Positions 8,503-16,612 of a stretch of DNA of 64,000 nucleotides are shown here, in pieces. Each line of letters starts with the position of its first letter. Positions within the stretch are counted from its first letter, which is position 1. The stretch lies in the NCBI RefSeq assembly GCF_000935125.1, contig NZ_JRKI01000029.1, positions 124,001 through 188,000 on the forward strand, given 5' to 3'. The stretch is from Streptomyces natalensis ATCC 27448 (GTDB lineage Bacteria; Actinomycetota; Actinomycetes; Streptomycetales; Streptomycetaceae). The notes beneath the pieces are model-generated. The model saw only the letters and a program-made list of their open reading frames with translations, did not search any database and was not told where the DNA came from. The position numbers and the translations under genes were made by a program.

Positions 8503-9249
8503 CCAACCCGGCGAACCTGTGCCGCCACGGCCCCGCAGTTGGCGGGGGCGAAGTACCGGAAGTGTGGTCCTGGTGCCGGATGGGGCCTCAACGACGAGAG
8601 TGGCGGATCTTCAATCGTCCGAATCCCATGGTCCCAGAGATTCGGATCTTCGGCCCGCCGGGGCGGAAACGCTGCGGGGCCTTGTAGCGCAGGTCCTTCC
8701 ATCCAGTGTGCAATCCCTCAACGTCGACGACCGCGTCGCGAGGCACCGTGATCTTGGCCCTGCCGGTTCCGAGTTGCAGCTCGATGTCGATGACCGGATG
8801 CTCGATGATCGCCCGGGACAGATCCAGGCGTACCCTTCCGAACGCGGACGCGACCTTGAGGATCCGAGGTACCCGCCATGCACCTCGCCGCTGGATCCGT
8901 CCGCCAGCGGCGGCGATCGTTGACGCGGTGCCCGGGTGCGTCTCCGGGAGTGAGGCCAGGGCCGACGCGAGCTCGCTGTGCGCCTTGGCGGTGAGCACCT
9001 GGTGGAGGCGTTCGTCCAACACCTCGTGCGAGATGAGCCCTTCGGTGTACGCCTCCTGCAGGCGCTGCACGGCTGTATCGCGGTCATCTTCGCCGATCAG
9101 CGGCGGCGAGTCTTCCGGTAAGGAGGTCACCGTTTCAGCCTACTGCCCGTGCCGGCGACGCGAACGCGTAAAGGTCCATAGCAGAAAGCATCCGATGGGA
9201 AGGCCAACCGCTCGTCATCCTGGCCTTGATCGTCCAACCCGGCGAACCT
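8503..9249. repeat. 16-bp direct repeat flanking the DUF1707 gene
   Basis: CCAACCCGGCGAACCT is found identically at 8503-8518 and 9234-9249, in the same orientation, bracketing a ~730-bp segment that holds the DUF1707 gene. The left copy lies at the end of an IS630 transposase relic, the right copy at the edge of an IS5 relic. They are probably insertion-sequence end segments or recombination scars. Confidence 0.6.
8588..9130 (-). CDS. DUF1707 (SHOCT-like) protein with LiaF-like C-terminal domain
   Basis: 180 residues. The N-terminal ~55 residues match DUF1707 ('RDTAVQRLQEAYTEGLISHE' and a 'LDERLHQVLTAKAHSEL' block). The C-terminal ~85 residues are a beta-rich domain like the C-terminus of LiaF/VraT cell-wall-stress proteins ('LQLGTGRAKITVP', 'GPKIRISGTMGFGRLKI'). 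The transmembrane region often found between these domains is missing, so this version is predicted soluble. In actinobacteria such proteins are linked to envelope-stress sensing, but the biochemical role is unknown. It sits between IS relics. Confidence 0.82.
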   Translation of the reverse strand: MTSLPEDSPPLIGEDDRDTAVQRLQEAYTEGLISHEVLDERLHQVLTAKAHSELASALASLPETHPGTASTIAAAGGRIQRRGAWRVPRILKVASAFGRVRLDLSRAIIEHPVIDIELQLGTGRAKITVPRDAVVDVEGLHTGWKDLRYKAPQRFRPGGPKIRISGTMGFGRLKIRHSRR

Positions 9250-9264
9250 ATGGGGTCACAGCAC

Positions 9265-9400
9265 TGGGGACCCCGGCGAGTCAGCTCAGCACCTTCTCGG
9301 CGCAACATAGCGATCAGCCTGCGGAAGTCGCGCGGTTGCAGCCCGCTGAACGGGGCTATCCGATGCGGTTCCGACGCCGTGATCACACCAACCACGTGCA
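9265..9400 (-). pseudogene. IS5-family transposase, N-terminal fragment
   Basis: The minus-strand frame reads 'GVITASEPHRIAPFSGLQPR', then 'DFRRLIAMLRREGAELTRR', the N-terminal helix-turn-helix segment of a common Streptomyces IS5 transposase. The similarity stops at ~9270 beside the right copy of the 16-bp repeat; the DDE part is absent. The matching C-terminus of the same family occurs 4 kb away in opposite orientation, so this is not one interrupted gene. Confidence 0.55.
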
Positions 9401-9439
9401 GAGATCGTTCCACACCTATGGACCTCTGAAAGCCGCGAA

Positions 9440-9985
9440 TCAGCCACAGCTGCTCTGCCGTGGCTCCACGGAACCCACCTGTTCCATGCGCCGGATCTCC
9501 CGCTCTGCCGCTTCCAAGTGCCCGAGGTCGAGGGCCATAGCGGCGCGCCCGGCGACGTAGAAGACGTCCTGGCGGATCCGACAGCCCAACCCCGGTTGGC
9601 GGCATAAGGCCAGGAACCGCACCTCGAGACTGAGTTCGATGCGGCCCATCTCGTCCCGGACGCGGACCGAGAGTGCGGCGTGCCGGAGGTCCTTGGCGTA
9701 GTCACGCGTCTGACGGTCGGCCTCGTCAGGCCGGGCTTCCACCGGACGATAGGGGTGATCGGCCCACTCCGTTTCAGCCCACCAGACGAGTTCGTCCAGG
9801 TACTCCGAGGCGACCACCAAATCCGGGGGCGAGGCGGAGAGGGCCGCGTCCGCGCCGACGACCAGCTGGTTGAAACGGCGTTGCGCGTCGTTGTCCCCCG
9901 CCACGCACATCGCGATGAAGCCCGACAACACGTCGAGCCTGCGCGACACCTCTGCCCGCTGCCAGATCTCATACAGTCCCGCCAT
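9440..9985 (-). CDS. Hypothetical protein, alpha-helical
   Basis: 181 residues from the ATG at 9985 ('MAGLYEIWQRAEVSRRLDVL'), preceded by GGGAACGG; 24 further codons upstream are open but not protein-like. Mostly helical with conserved-looking Trp and Tyr blocks ('YLDELVWWAETEW', 'CRIRQDVFYVAGRAAMALDL'). No signal, membrane segment or known domain. Codon use is normal. Possibly a truncated regulator or immunity-type protein; no function assigned. Confidence 0.55.
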   Translation of the reverse strand: MAGLYEIWQRAEVSRRLDVLSGFIAMCVAGDNDAQRRFNQLVVGADAALSASPPDLVVASEYLDELVWWAETEWADHPYRPVEARPDEADRQTRDYAKDLRHAALSVRVRDEMGRIELSLEVRFLALCRQPGLGCRIRQDVFYVAGRAAMALDLGHLEAAEREIRRMEQVGSVEPRQSSCG

Positions 9986-10166
9986 CCACCGTTCCCTTTT
10001 CGCCGACCGCGTCTCCGCGCCCCGAACCCTATGACGCGCCCCCGTCAGCGGATCCAACGGTTTTCCGGACTCAGCGAACGCACATCATGCCGGCTCGGTG
10101 CGGCGCACGGTCTCCTCTCACAGCTCGTCTGTCCGCGAGCGGGGGCCTTTTGATCATTGCGGGACA

Positions 10167-10240
10167 GCCCTTGGCCCAATTGGCAGGAGGCGCACGGCTT
10201 AAGACCTGTAGTGTTCCCGGTTCGAGCCTGGAGCGGGTAC
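10167..10240 (+). tRNA. Degenerate tRNA-like relic, anticodon TAA-like
   Basis: A 74-nt stretch has the landmarks of a tRNA: D-arm 'CCAATTGGCAGGAGGC', anticodon loop CTTAAGA (anticodon TAA, Leu) and T-arm GGTTCGAGCC. The acceptor and anticodon stems pair poorly (several mismatches, one bulge), so it is probably a dead copy. The D-arm resembles phage- and plasmid-borne tRNAs more than bldA, which has a long variable arm. Stem pairing was judged by eye only. Confidence 0.3.
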
Positions 10241-10268
10241 ATGACACCTTCTCACGTAAGGAGGTGAC

Positions 10269-10296
10269 GGCCGCATCCTCACATGAGGATACGGCC
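10269..10296. terminator. Strong hairpin downstream of the tRNA-like relic
   Basis: GGCCG-C-ATCCTCA and TGAGGAT-A-CGGCC form a 12-bp stem with one mismatch and a very short loop. It lies 30 bp after the tRNA-like sequence and could be its terminator. No gene is supported in the rest of 9986-10630. Confidence 0.4.
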
Positions 10297-10629
10297 CGAA
10301 AAGGGAGGGGCTCCGCTGAAAGGGGCAAGGCGGGCGTATGCGTTGCCTTGGCTGCCCGAAGTGGACCACGTATAGGGGCCGTTGTGCTTAACCCGCGTCC
10401 CGGCCAGGTCCGCTGAACTGAGTTCCCGGCGGGACACTGCGGGCGCTACCGTCACAACGTGCGATACATCCACTACTGCAAAGCGATCGACTTCATCCCG
10501 CTTCCGTCTGGCCGCGCCGTCCACTCGAACTCACCCAATCCGTACGGTCCTTCACACGTCACGGCTGATCACTCAAGTCCGTCACGGCGTGCGACGCGTC
10601 AGGGTCGTCGTATGACCGTCAACCCTGCT

Positions 10630-10881
10630 CAGAACACGGGACGCCGAGTTGCTGCCCAAGGCTGAATTCGCCTTCCCGGGGCCGTTACGCGACCGGCTCG
10701 TTGCTGCGATCCTCGACGGATCCAAGACCGCGACTACCGGACTGCTAACCGAGTACGAGCACGATGGGGAGCGATTGCCGTGCGACGGGCACTTGGCGAC
10801 CCTCGTTTCACTGTGCACGACGCCACCCCGGTCGTTCTGGAGCGCTTCCGTGTTGTTGCCCGCCTTCACAGCTTGTGCTGA
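10630..10881 (+). pseudogene. ASCH-domain protein gene with internal deletion
   Basis: The 5' part reads 'LLPKAEFAFPGPLRDRLVAA', then 'ILDGSKTATTGLLTEYEHDG', the start of an actinobacterial ASCH protein. It then jumps, out of frame, to the family's last block 'FTVHDATPVVLERFRVVARL' and stops at 10881. The middle of the protein (about 60 residues in relatives) is missing and the two ends are in different frames, so no functional product is expected. ASCH domains are PUA-like RNA-binding folds; some members are nucleosidases. Confidence 0.6.
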
Positions 10882-10914
10882 TCAATCACTATTGCACCCC
10901 ACCGTCGTTACTGA

Positions 10915-12150
10915 GTGATGAGGAGTCACAGCCGGGTGGTTACCAGCGGAGAACAACAACACATACAGGGCCAGCGAATCTGGGCGGTTCGCGCAGCGCG
11001 GCTGTTCGACGGGTACACATTGCGAGCGGGGCGCCCGCTTGTGCTCATCGAGGGTTCGCGCATTGCCGGTATCGATCTGACAGGAGCGGCCCCCTCTGCG
11101 GATCTGCCCGTTCTCGATCTCGGCGACGCCACGCTGTTGCCCGGGCTCATCGACTCCCACGTACACCTCGCCTTCGACCCCGACGACAAGTCGAAGCAGG
11201 CGATGGCGGACGAAGATGACCACACCACCCTGATGCGCATGCGCTTCCACGCCGGGCAGCAACTGCGGGCGGGCGTCACGACCGTACGGGACCTCGGCGA
11301 TCGTCGCTTTCTCGCGCTGTCGCTCCGTGAGCGCTACATGGCAGGCATGGAGATGGGCCCGGAGGTTGTTGCCGCCGGGCCTCCCATCACGCGAACTGGC
11401 GGACACTGCTGGTTCTTGGGAGGCGAAGCCGACGGCATCGCGGCTGTGGAGGCCGCGGTCAGGGAGCGCGTCGCTCGCGGCGTCGACGTAGTCAAGGTCA
11501 TGGCGACCGGTGGTGTGACCACTCCTGGATGGGGGCCGCATCAGTCGCAGTACACACGCGACGAACTGGCCGCGATGACCGGGGTCGCCCATGCGCATGG
11601 CAAGCCGGTCACCGCGCATGCGCACGGCCGGCAGGGGATGGCTGATGCCGTCGCAGCCGGCGTCGACGGCCTCGAGCACGCCTCCTTCTTCACCGAGGAC
11701 GGCGTCGAGCCCGACTGGAAGACCGTTGAGGCCGTAGTGGAGGCAGGCATCTTCATCGGCGCCACCGAAGCATGGCTGCCGACAGGCTCGATGGTCGCAC
11801 CACACATGGCCGAGCGAGTGGAGCAGCGCAGCGCCAACTTCGCACGGATGCACCGCGAAGGAGCACGGCTGGTCTGCTGCTCCGATGCCGGCGCCGGCCC
11901 CCGTAAGCCCCACGGCGTGCTCCCGTACGGGATCATCCACTTCGGCTCTCTCGGCCTCACCCACACCGAAGCCTTGGCTTCGGCCACCTCCCTTGCCGCA
12001 CAGGCATGCGGACTGGACGATCGCAAAGGAAGGATCGCCGTCGGCTACGACGCCGACCTCATCGCAGTGGCCGACAACCCCCTGCACCGTCTGGAGACTC
12101 TGCTCGACATCCGCACCGTGATCCGGGCTGGAAGGACATTCAAGGGCTGA
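10915..12150 (+). CDS. Metal-dependent amidohydrolase (imidazolonepropionase/prolidase-like)
   Basis: 411 residues, full length for the amidohydrolase superfamily. The binuclear-site ligands are visible: His82 and His84 in 'LIDSHVHL', the Lys194 expected to be carbamylated in 'VVKVMATGG', His235 in 'VTAHAHGR', His255 in 'LEHASFF' and Asp324 in 'CCSDAGAGP'. The flanking small beta-sandwich is formed by residues ~20-75 and the C-terminus. No signal peptide. Relatives hydrolyse dipeptides, ureas, lactams or organophosphate-like esters; the substrate is unknown. The start is GTG 10915 or ATG 10918. No operon partner. Confidence 0.88.
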   Translation: MMRSHSRVVTSGEQQHIQGQRIWAVRAARLFDGYTLRAGRPLVLIEGSRIAGIDLTGAAPSADLPVLDLGDATLLPGLIDSHVHLAFDPDDKSKQAMADEDDHTTLMRMRFHAGQQLRAGVTTVRDLGDRRFLALSLRERYMAGMEMGPEVVAAGPPITRTGGHCWFLGGEADGIAAVEAAVRERVARGVDVVKVMATGGVTTPGWGPHQSQYTRDELAAMTGVAHAHGKPVTAHAHGRQGMADAVAAGVDGLEHASFFTEDGVEPDWKTVEAVVEAGIFIGATEAWLPTGSMVAPHMAERVEQRSANFARMHREGARLVCCSDAGAGPRKPHGVLPYGIIHFGSLGLTHTEALASATSLAAQACGLDDRKGRIAVGYDADLIAVADNPLHRLETLLDIRTVIRAGRTFKG

Positions 12151-12369
12151 TCCCACTCGCCTGCAACGAGATCCAGCGCCTGTTCACGACGCTCGTCGCC
12201 CAGCCCGTGAATGACGTGGCCCCACCAGCTCGATTGGTGCGGGCCTGGCGACGCCGCCACCAGGCCCGCACCCAGGGCCAGCCACTACCGTCGATATGCC
12301 TGCAGCCAGCCGACGAAGTACCTGCTCGTGACCCTCTGGCTGGTCAACGGCAATCACGCAACGTCGCTA

Positions 12370-12800
12370 GCAGCGCTCGTACCCGTGGTGGCAGCGGTGA
12401 AGCGGACCCGGGGGCGTGGCTGAGGGCCTGGGTCGTGGTGTCCAGCGCGTCGGGCCTGACGGCCAGCCAGATCAAGGCCTCGGCGCGTACGCCCAGGAGT
12501 GTCAGGTCGACCTCGGTCGCCAGGCGTACCACGCCCCCGCATACCAGCGCGTCCAGTCGGCGGCGGGCGGTGAGTGCGGTGGTGCGGACGGCGCGCATCA
12601 GGGAGTGGGCGAGTGGGCGGTCCATGAGTCCACGGCCGGCGTGGCGGGGAGGTCGCGTAGCAGCAGGTTGTTGCGTGCCTCGGGGCCGTTGAGATGGCGG
12701 ACGGTGCTGATCTCGTCGCCGCCGCCGAGGAACCGCCGCCGAGGAACCGCCGCATACGGGGATGTCGGCCTCCACGACCACAACCAGGTCTTGAAGGCCG
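12370..12800 (-). pseudogene. Lrp/AsnC-family regulator, broken by duplication and deletion
   Basis: Fragments in two minus frames match a streptomycete tandem-Lrp/AsnC regulator. 'RLDALVCGGVVRLATEVDLT', then 'LLGVRAEALIWLAVRPDAL' is the end of a helix-turn-helix plus the start of the RAM ligand domain, and 'VRFTAATTGTS' is its next strand, now in another frame. Upstream, 'STVRHLNGPEARNNLLLRD' looks like the end of a first RAM domain. A 14-bp tandem duplication (GCCGCCGAGGAACC at 12721 and 12735) lies inside. No intact product is possible. Confidence 0.5.
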
Positions 12801-12886
12801 ACGTCACACAGGACCCTGCATTACCCCCATGACGGCCGGGGGTGGTTCCGGGGCCCGGTGGATGAGCACCGTGCTACAGCTGTATC

Positions 12887-13096
12887 TCAGCTGTGGATCG
12901 GGCCCAGGGGGATGTCGGAGACCGTGAGGCTGACGGACTTCACGGAGCCGCCGGTCAGGATCGGGATGCCATTGGGGCCCGGGGCGAACGTGGCGGTCAG
13001 GCCGTTCACGGAGCCGCTGACGGAGAGACCACCCGCGACGCCGTCGAGGTCGTCGTCGGCTATCTCACGGGTCTCAATGCGGGGCGTGCTGCTCAT
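12887..13096 (-). CDS. Small peptide with double-glycine-type leader (putative RiPP or secreted peptide precursor)
   Basis: 69 residues from the ATG at 13096, preceded by an excellent AGGAAGGA site 10 nt upstream. The N-terminal part 'IETREIADDDLDGVAGG' has the acidic D-x-x-D/E-L-D-x-V-A/S-G-G signature of double-glycine leaders, cleaved after GG (residue 23). The predicted core of 46 residues is rich in Ser, Thr, Val and Gly and lacks Cys, so classical lanthionines are unlikely. No peptidase-containing transporter, LanM, YcaO or radical SAM gene lies nearby, so maturation would have to be encoded elsewhere. Confidence 0.65.
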   Translation of the reverse strand: MSSTPRIETREIADDDLDGVAGGLSVSGSVNGLTATFAPGPNGIPILTGGSVKSVSLTVSDIPLGPIHS

Positions 13097-13364
13097 GGTG
13101 TTGAGCGTCCTTCCTCTGTAGTGGTGGGTCGCAATGCGTGGCGCACTGCAACGGGAACCCACGGACGGTGCTGACGCTAACCACGGCCGATCAAATCGCG
13201 ATGAAATATCGCTGGTGGGCATGGTGCGTGTAGCGACGTGGCGGAGGCTGCGGTGCTGAATCCTCGCGGGCATGCGGGGGACCGGGCTGCTCCTCCCGCA
13301 CCGGCGTGCCCCAGGCGAGGAGCTTGTGGCATGAAAGCAGCAACACCACGCCGCACACCGCCAC

Positions 13365-13490
13365 GTCAGTGCTCGCGTCGAGCACGCCTTCGCCCGCATC
13401 AAGACCTGGAAGATCCTCCGTGACTGCCGACCGAAAGGAGCCGGCCTTCACCACGCCGTCCAGGCGGTCGCCACCTGGAGGGATATCTCA
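13365..13490 (+). pseudogene. IS5-family transposase, C-terminal fragment
   Basis: The frame reads 'RVEHAFARIKTWKILRDCRP', then 'KGAGLHHAVQAVATW', the C-terminal block of an IS5-type DDE transposase, including the last catalytic Glu (R-V-E-H). The similarity ends at ~13480 without the usual terminal residues. It is the complementary end of the family found at 9265-9400, but on the other strand. Confidence 0.65.
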
Positions 13491-13505
13491 TCTGCTGCGG
13501 TCCGT

Positions 13506-13943
13506 ATGCTGTGCCACATGAACGTGCTTTTTGTCACGAGTGTGGCGATTGTTACCGCTGATCCCCCTCGGAGCCGCAGGCTGTTCATTGATGCCCTCGG
13601 CCTCCCGTTGGAGGGTGAAGAGGATGGCTACTACTCCAGCGGGAGCATTCCGGGCAGCAAGCACTTCGGTGTGTGGCCACTCTCGCAGGCGGCAGAGGCG
13701 TGCTTCGGCACACCGAAGTGGCCCGCCGACCGAGTGGTTCCGCAGGCCTCCATCGAGTTCGAGGTGGCGGACGCGGAAGCTGTCGCAGCGGCAGGCGACG
13801 AGCTCCAGCGCGCGGGCTTCGAGCTGTTGCACCCGGCCCGCACAGAGCCGTGGGGGCAAACAGTGAGCAGGCTTCTCACGGAGGACGGCTTGATCGTCGG
13901 CATCTCCTACGCTCCCCCGCTGCATGGCGAAAAGCCTTCCTGA
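13506..13943 (+). CDS. VOC-family protein (glyoxalase/bleomycin-resistance fold)
   Basis: 145 residues, or 141 from the second Met (MNVLF). The single-module vicinal-oxygen-chelate pattern is clear: N-terminal strand 'VTSVAIVTADPPRSRRLFID' leading into 'ALGLP', central 'ASIEFEVADAEAVAAAGDEL' and the final 'LTEDGLIVGISYAPPL'. Members bind metals or sequester antibiotics, or isomerise/dioxygenate small molecules; metal ligands are not obvious, so a binding role is possible. The gene follows an IS5 relic directly and its promoter may lie in that DNA. No partner genes. Confidence 0.78.
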   Translation: MLCHMNVLFVTSVAIVTADPPRSRRLFIDALGLPLEGEEDGYYSSGSIPGSKHFGVWPLSQAAEACFGTPKWPADRVVPQASIEFEVADAEAVAAAGDELQRAGFELLHPARTEPWGQTVSRLLTEDGLIVGISYAPPLHGEKPS

Positions 13944-14072
13944 GCGTCAGGGCCAGCAGGACGCGACGGAGCGCAACGCGACACCGGTCGCCCGATGAGT
14001 TCCCCTGTGGCGAGGTACTGCCCGCATGAACATGTCGTGCGAGGCATCGGCCGCCTGCACAATCTCGCACTC

Positions 14073-14165
14073 GGAGCTGAGGAGCTGAGGAGCCGAGGAG
14101 CCGAGGAGCCGAGGAGCCGAGGAGCCGAGGAGCCGAGGAGCCGAGGAGCCGAGGAGCCGAGGAGC
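14073..14165. repeat. Tandem array of an 8-bp unit, 11 copies
   Basis: Two GGAGCTGA units are followed by nine identical GGAGCCGA units (14089-14160) and a partial unit. The array ends 57 bp before the ankyrin-repeat gene start, in its probable 5' leader or promoter. On the complementary strand it would encode a meaningless repeat. Copy number is likely variable. Confidence 0.9.
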
Positions 14166-14221
14166 ATAAGCCCGCCAGGGTGGCAGATGGCCTTGGCGGG
14201 ACACCCCTTAGCGTAGCCCGC

Positions 14222-14908
14222 ATGATCAGAATGGAGTGGGACGGCCTCACCGACCGCGAGCGCTTCAACGACTGGTATCTACAGGCGCGGGACCGGTTCT
14301 CGGACACGGCCCGGGACGCCGGCTGGAACAGCCTGTTCGAGGAGTTGGGGAAACATCCGGGGTGGGTCAACCTCCCCCGGCCCGGGAACCACAGCGGCTT
14401 CGCCCCGCTGCATCAGGCGGCCTGGCACGGCGCGGACTTCGCTGTCGTCTCCCGGCTGCTCGCGCACGGTGCCTGGCGCACACAGCGCACCCGGGACGGG
14501 CGGCGCGCCGTGGACATCGCGCGGGAGCAGGGGCACGCACATCTGCTGGAACTCCTGGAGCCGGTCGTGGTGCGGCGACTCCCCTCCCCTGCGGAGATGC
14601 TGGAGCACCACTTCCATGCGCTGCTGCGGGAAAGGACCGGCCGCTGCTTCGAGGAAATCGAACACCTGCTGCCGCCGCTGGCTCCCCTCACGGAGGGACC
14701 GGCCGTGGAGATCTTCTTCGGGGTGGTCGGCATGATGGGCGGCTTCACCTACCACCTCGAGGAGGACTACCTCGATGTGCACGGCCACTCGCGGATGGAC
14801 GCCGACGACGGGGATTACTACCGGGTGACCCCTGAAGGCTGGTCCAGGGTCCAACGCTCCCCCGTACCGCCGTCTCCCCCACCCGCCCCGCAGCGCCCCG
14901 CGTCCTGA
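14222..14908 (+). CDS. Ankyrin-repeat protein
   Basis: 228 residues from 'MIRMEWDGLTDRERFNDWYL'; the frame extends 14 codons upstream but the start at 14222 or 14234 fits better. Ankyrin motifs lie at ~60-120 ('HSGFAPLHQAAWHGADFAVV', then 'SRLLAHGA', then 'DGRRAVDIAREQGHAHLLEL'). The C-terminal ~100 residues form a separate unrecognised domain ending in a Pro-rich tail. No signal peptide. Ankyrin repeats mediate protein binding, and such proteins in streptomycetes often occur alone. An 8-bp tandem array just upstream could influence expression. Confidence 0.75.
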   Translation: MIRMEWDGLTDRERFNDWYLQARDRFSDTARDAGWNSLFEELGKHPGWVNLPRPGNHSGFAPLHQAAWHGADFAVVSRLLAHGAWRTQRTRDGRRAVDIAREQGHAHLLELLEPVVVRRLPSPAEMLEHHFHALLRERTGRCFEEIEHLLPPLAPLTEGPAVEIFFGVVGMMGGFTYHLEEDYLDVHGHSRMDADDGDYYRVTPEGWSRVQRSPVPPSPPPAPQRPAS

Positions 14909-14929
14909 CCTCCGGGCGGACCCGGACGT

Positions 14930-15301
14930 CGGGCCACCATGCCCGGCGGCCACGGGTCCAGCCGATGATGCGGTCGCCATCGATCCGCCGGCATAGGCGT
15001 GCCCGGCGGGTGAGTTGGTGGACCTGTTTGGTGTCGATGAGCACGGCGAAGTCAGGATCGACCGATTGACGGCGTACGGCGTCAAGAGGTCCGCCGCCGG
15101 GCGGTCCTGGTAGGTGCCGGCGGATACGGGGATGGGCCGGCGCTTTCCTTCCTCCGCCTCGCTGATGAAGGTGCCCGAGGTGAACGCGGTGGCGTGGGAC
15201 CGAATTCCTGATCGAGGGTGCTGGATCGGGCTGGGTGGCGCTGTCCTCGCAGGTCAGCGCCACCGAGCCGGATAGTCGGTCCTGCTGCTCCTGATGGCTC
15301 A
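14930..15301 (-). pseudogene. Decayed unrecognised gene
   Basis: Protein-like pieces occur in different minus frames: 'MSHQEQQDRLSGSVALTCED' at the 5' end, 'AFTSGTFISEAEEGKRRPIP' in the middle and 'DFAVLIDTKQVHQLTRRARL' near the 3' end. They look like one gene with at least two frameshifts. The family is not recognised. Nothing further is supported between 15302 and 15713. Confidence 0.3.
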
Positions 15302-15713
15302 TGCTCCACCGTCCGTGCACGCATCGCTCACGTATGACGGACGGCCGGCCAGGCATGTGGCACGCCATGGCCTGTGAGTGGGCGTCACAGGTTGGCAGCG
15401 GCGGGTGGCCACCCGGTCGGTGTTGCCCTTTGTGGCTCGCAAAGGCTTCGGACTCCGTGGGCGTTCCCGGCGGGCGACACGTGCGCTCTATCGGTGTGGC
15501 GCAGTCCGAGAACACCTTGGGAGCGGGGTGGCTCCCCAAGGGCCCCCAGGGCCTCAGGACCCCCAGGGCCAAGGGCTCCCGGAAGGGTCTCAGGCGGTCA
15601 AGCTCGCGCATGGCCGGCACGGATCCGTTCAAACGGCGCCGATTGCCTCGCGTGGAGCGGGAGTTCGCCGTAAATGAGGTGCGCGCATGCGCTGCCGTTG
15701 GCACGCTGCCCCG

Positions 15714-16457
15714 GTGAATCGCGAACACATCTCCCGCATCGCTCATACCGAGCACCCGATCAAGTCTCCGCTCGACGACGAGTCGGTCCGCCGCCTGCTG
15801 GAACGCGGCCTTACGAGGGGCGAGGACCGGGTGCTCGACCTCGGCTGCGGCACAGGGGAATGGCTCCTGCGCGCTCTGGCCATGCGGCCGGGCGTGCGCG
15901 CCGAGGGCGTGGACATCTCCGAGGACTCCCTGGCCCAGGCGGCCGCCGCGGCACACGACCTCGGCGTCCAGGACCGCCTCGTCCTGCATCACCGGAATGC
16001 CGAGGAGTTCGTGTCCGAGGAGCCGTTCGACGTAGTCCTCAGCTTCGGGGCCGCGCATGCCTTCGGCGGCCTGCTCCCCACCCTTGCCGCGGCCCGCAGA
16101 CACCTGGCGCCCGGCGGGCGGGTCCTCATCGGCGACGGGTTCTGGGAGCACCCGCCGTCACAGGAGGCCGTCGAAATGCTCGGGAACTTCACCGACTTGG
16201 CGACCACCGTGGACCGTGTCGTCGCCGACGGCTGGACTCCCGTCGGCGGGCACGTCAGCACGCGTCAGGAGCTCGACGACTACGAATGGGCCTGCTGGGG
16301 TTCCCTGGCCGCATGGGCCCTGGACCACCCCGACCATCCGGACAGCGCACAGGCGCTCGAAACGGCCACGGTCCGGCGCGCCGAATGGCTGCGCGCCTAC
16401 CGGGACACCTGGGGTTTCGTCTCCCTGGTCCTGCGCCCGACACCTGACTCCGCCTGA
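15714..16457 (+). CDS. Class I SAM-dependent methyltransferase
   Basis: 247 residues from the GTG at 15714 ('VNREHISRIAHTEHPIKSPL'); nine further codons upstream are possible but less protein-like. Motif I 'LDLGCGTGEW' is at 41-50, an acidic ribose-binding residue follows in 'EGVDISEDSL', and motif IV is 'FDVVLSFGAAHAF'. Length and pattern match small-molecule methyltransferases of the UbiE/Methyltransf_25 type. Cytoplasmic. The substrate is unknown and no partner genes adjoin it; the following flavoprotein gene has its own ribosome binding site 150 bp away. Confidence 0.85.
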   Translation: MNREHISRIAHTEHPIKSPLDDESVRRLLERGLTRGEDRVLDLGCGTGEWLLRALAMRPGVRAEGVDISEDSLAQAAAAAHDLGVQDRLVLHHRNAEEFVSEEPFDVVLSFGAAHAFGGLLPTLAAARRHLAPGGRVLIGDGFWEHPPSQEAVEMLGNFTDLATTVDRVVADGWTPVGGHVSTRQELDDYEWACWGSLAAWALDHPDHPDSAQALETATVRRAEWLRAYRDTWGFVSLVLRPTPDSA

Positions 16458-16612
16458 ACCGGCCCGCGTGCCCCTGGATGTCGAGCTGATGCCAGGTGCC
16501 CGGCTTGGCCGCGAGACGGGCTGTGCCGCACATCACATCCGTCCCATGTCACGTGCAGACCGTCCGCTCCCATCTGGTGGGCGTCAGCAAGCGAGACGAG
16601 GAGGACGCAGCG

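Noticed and set aside
14073..14165. Regular repeats as a possible CRISPR array
   Set aside because: Units are 8 bp and contiguous with no spacers and no cas genes; it is a simple tandem repeat.
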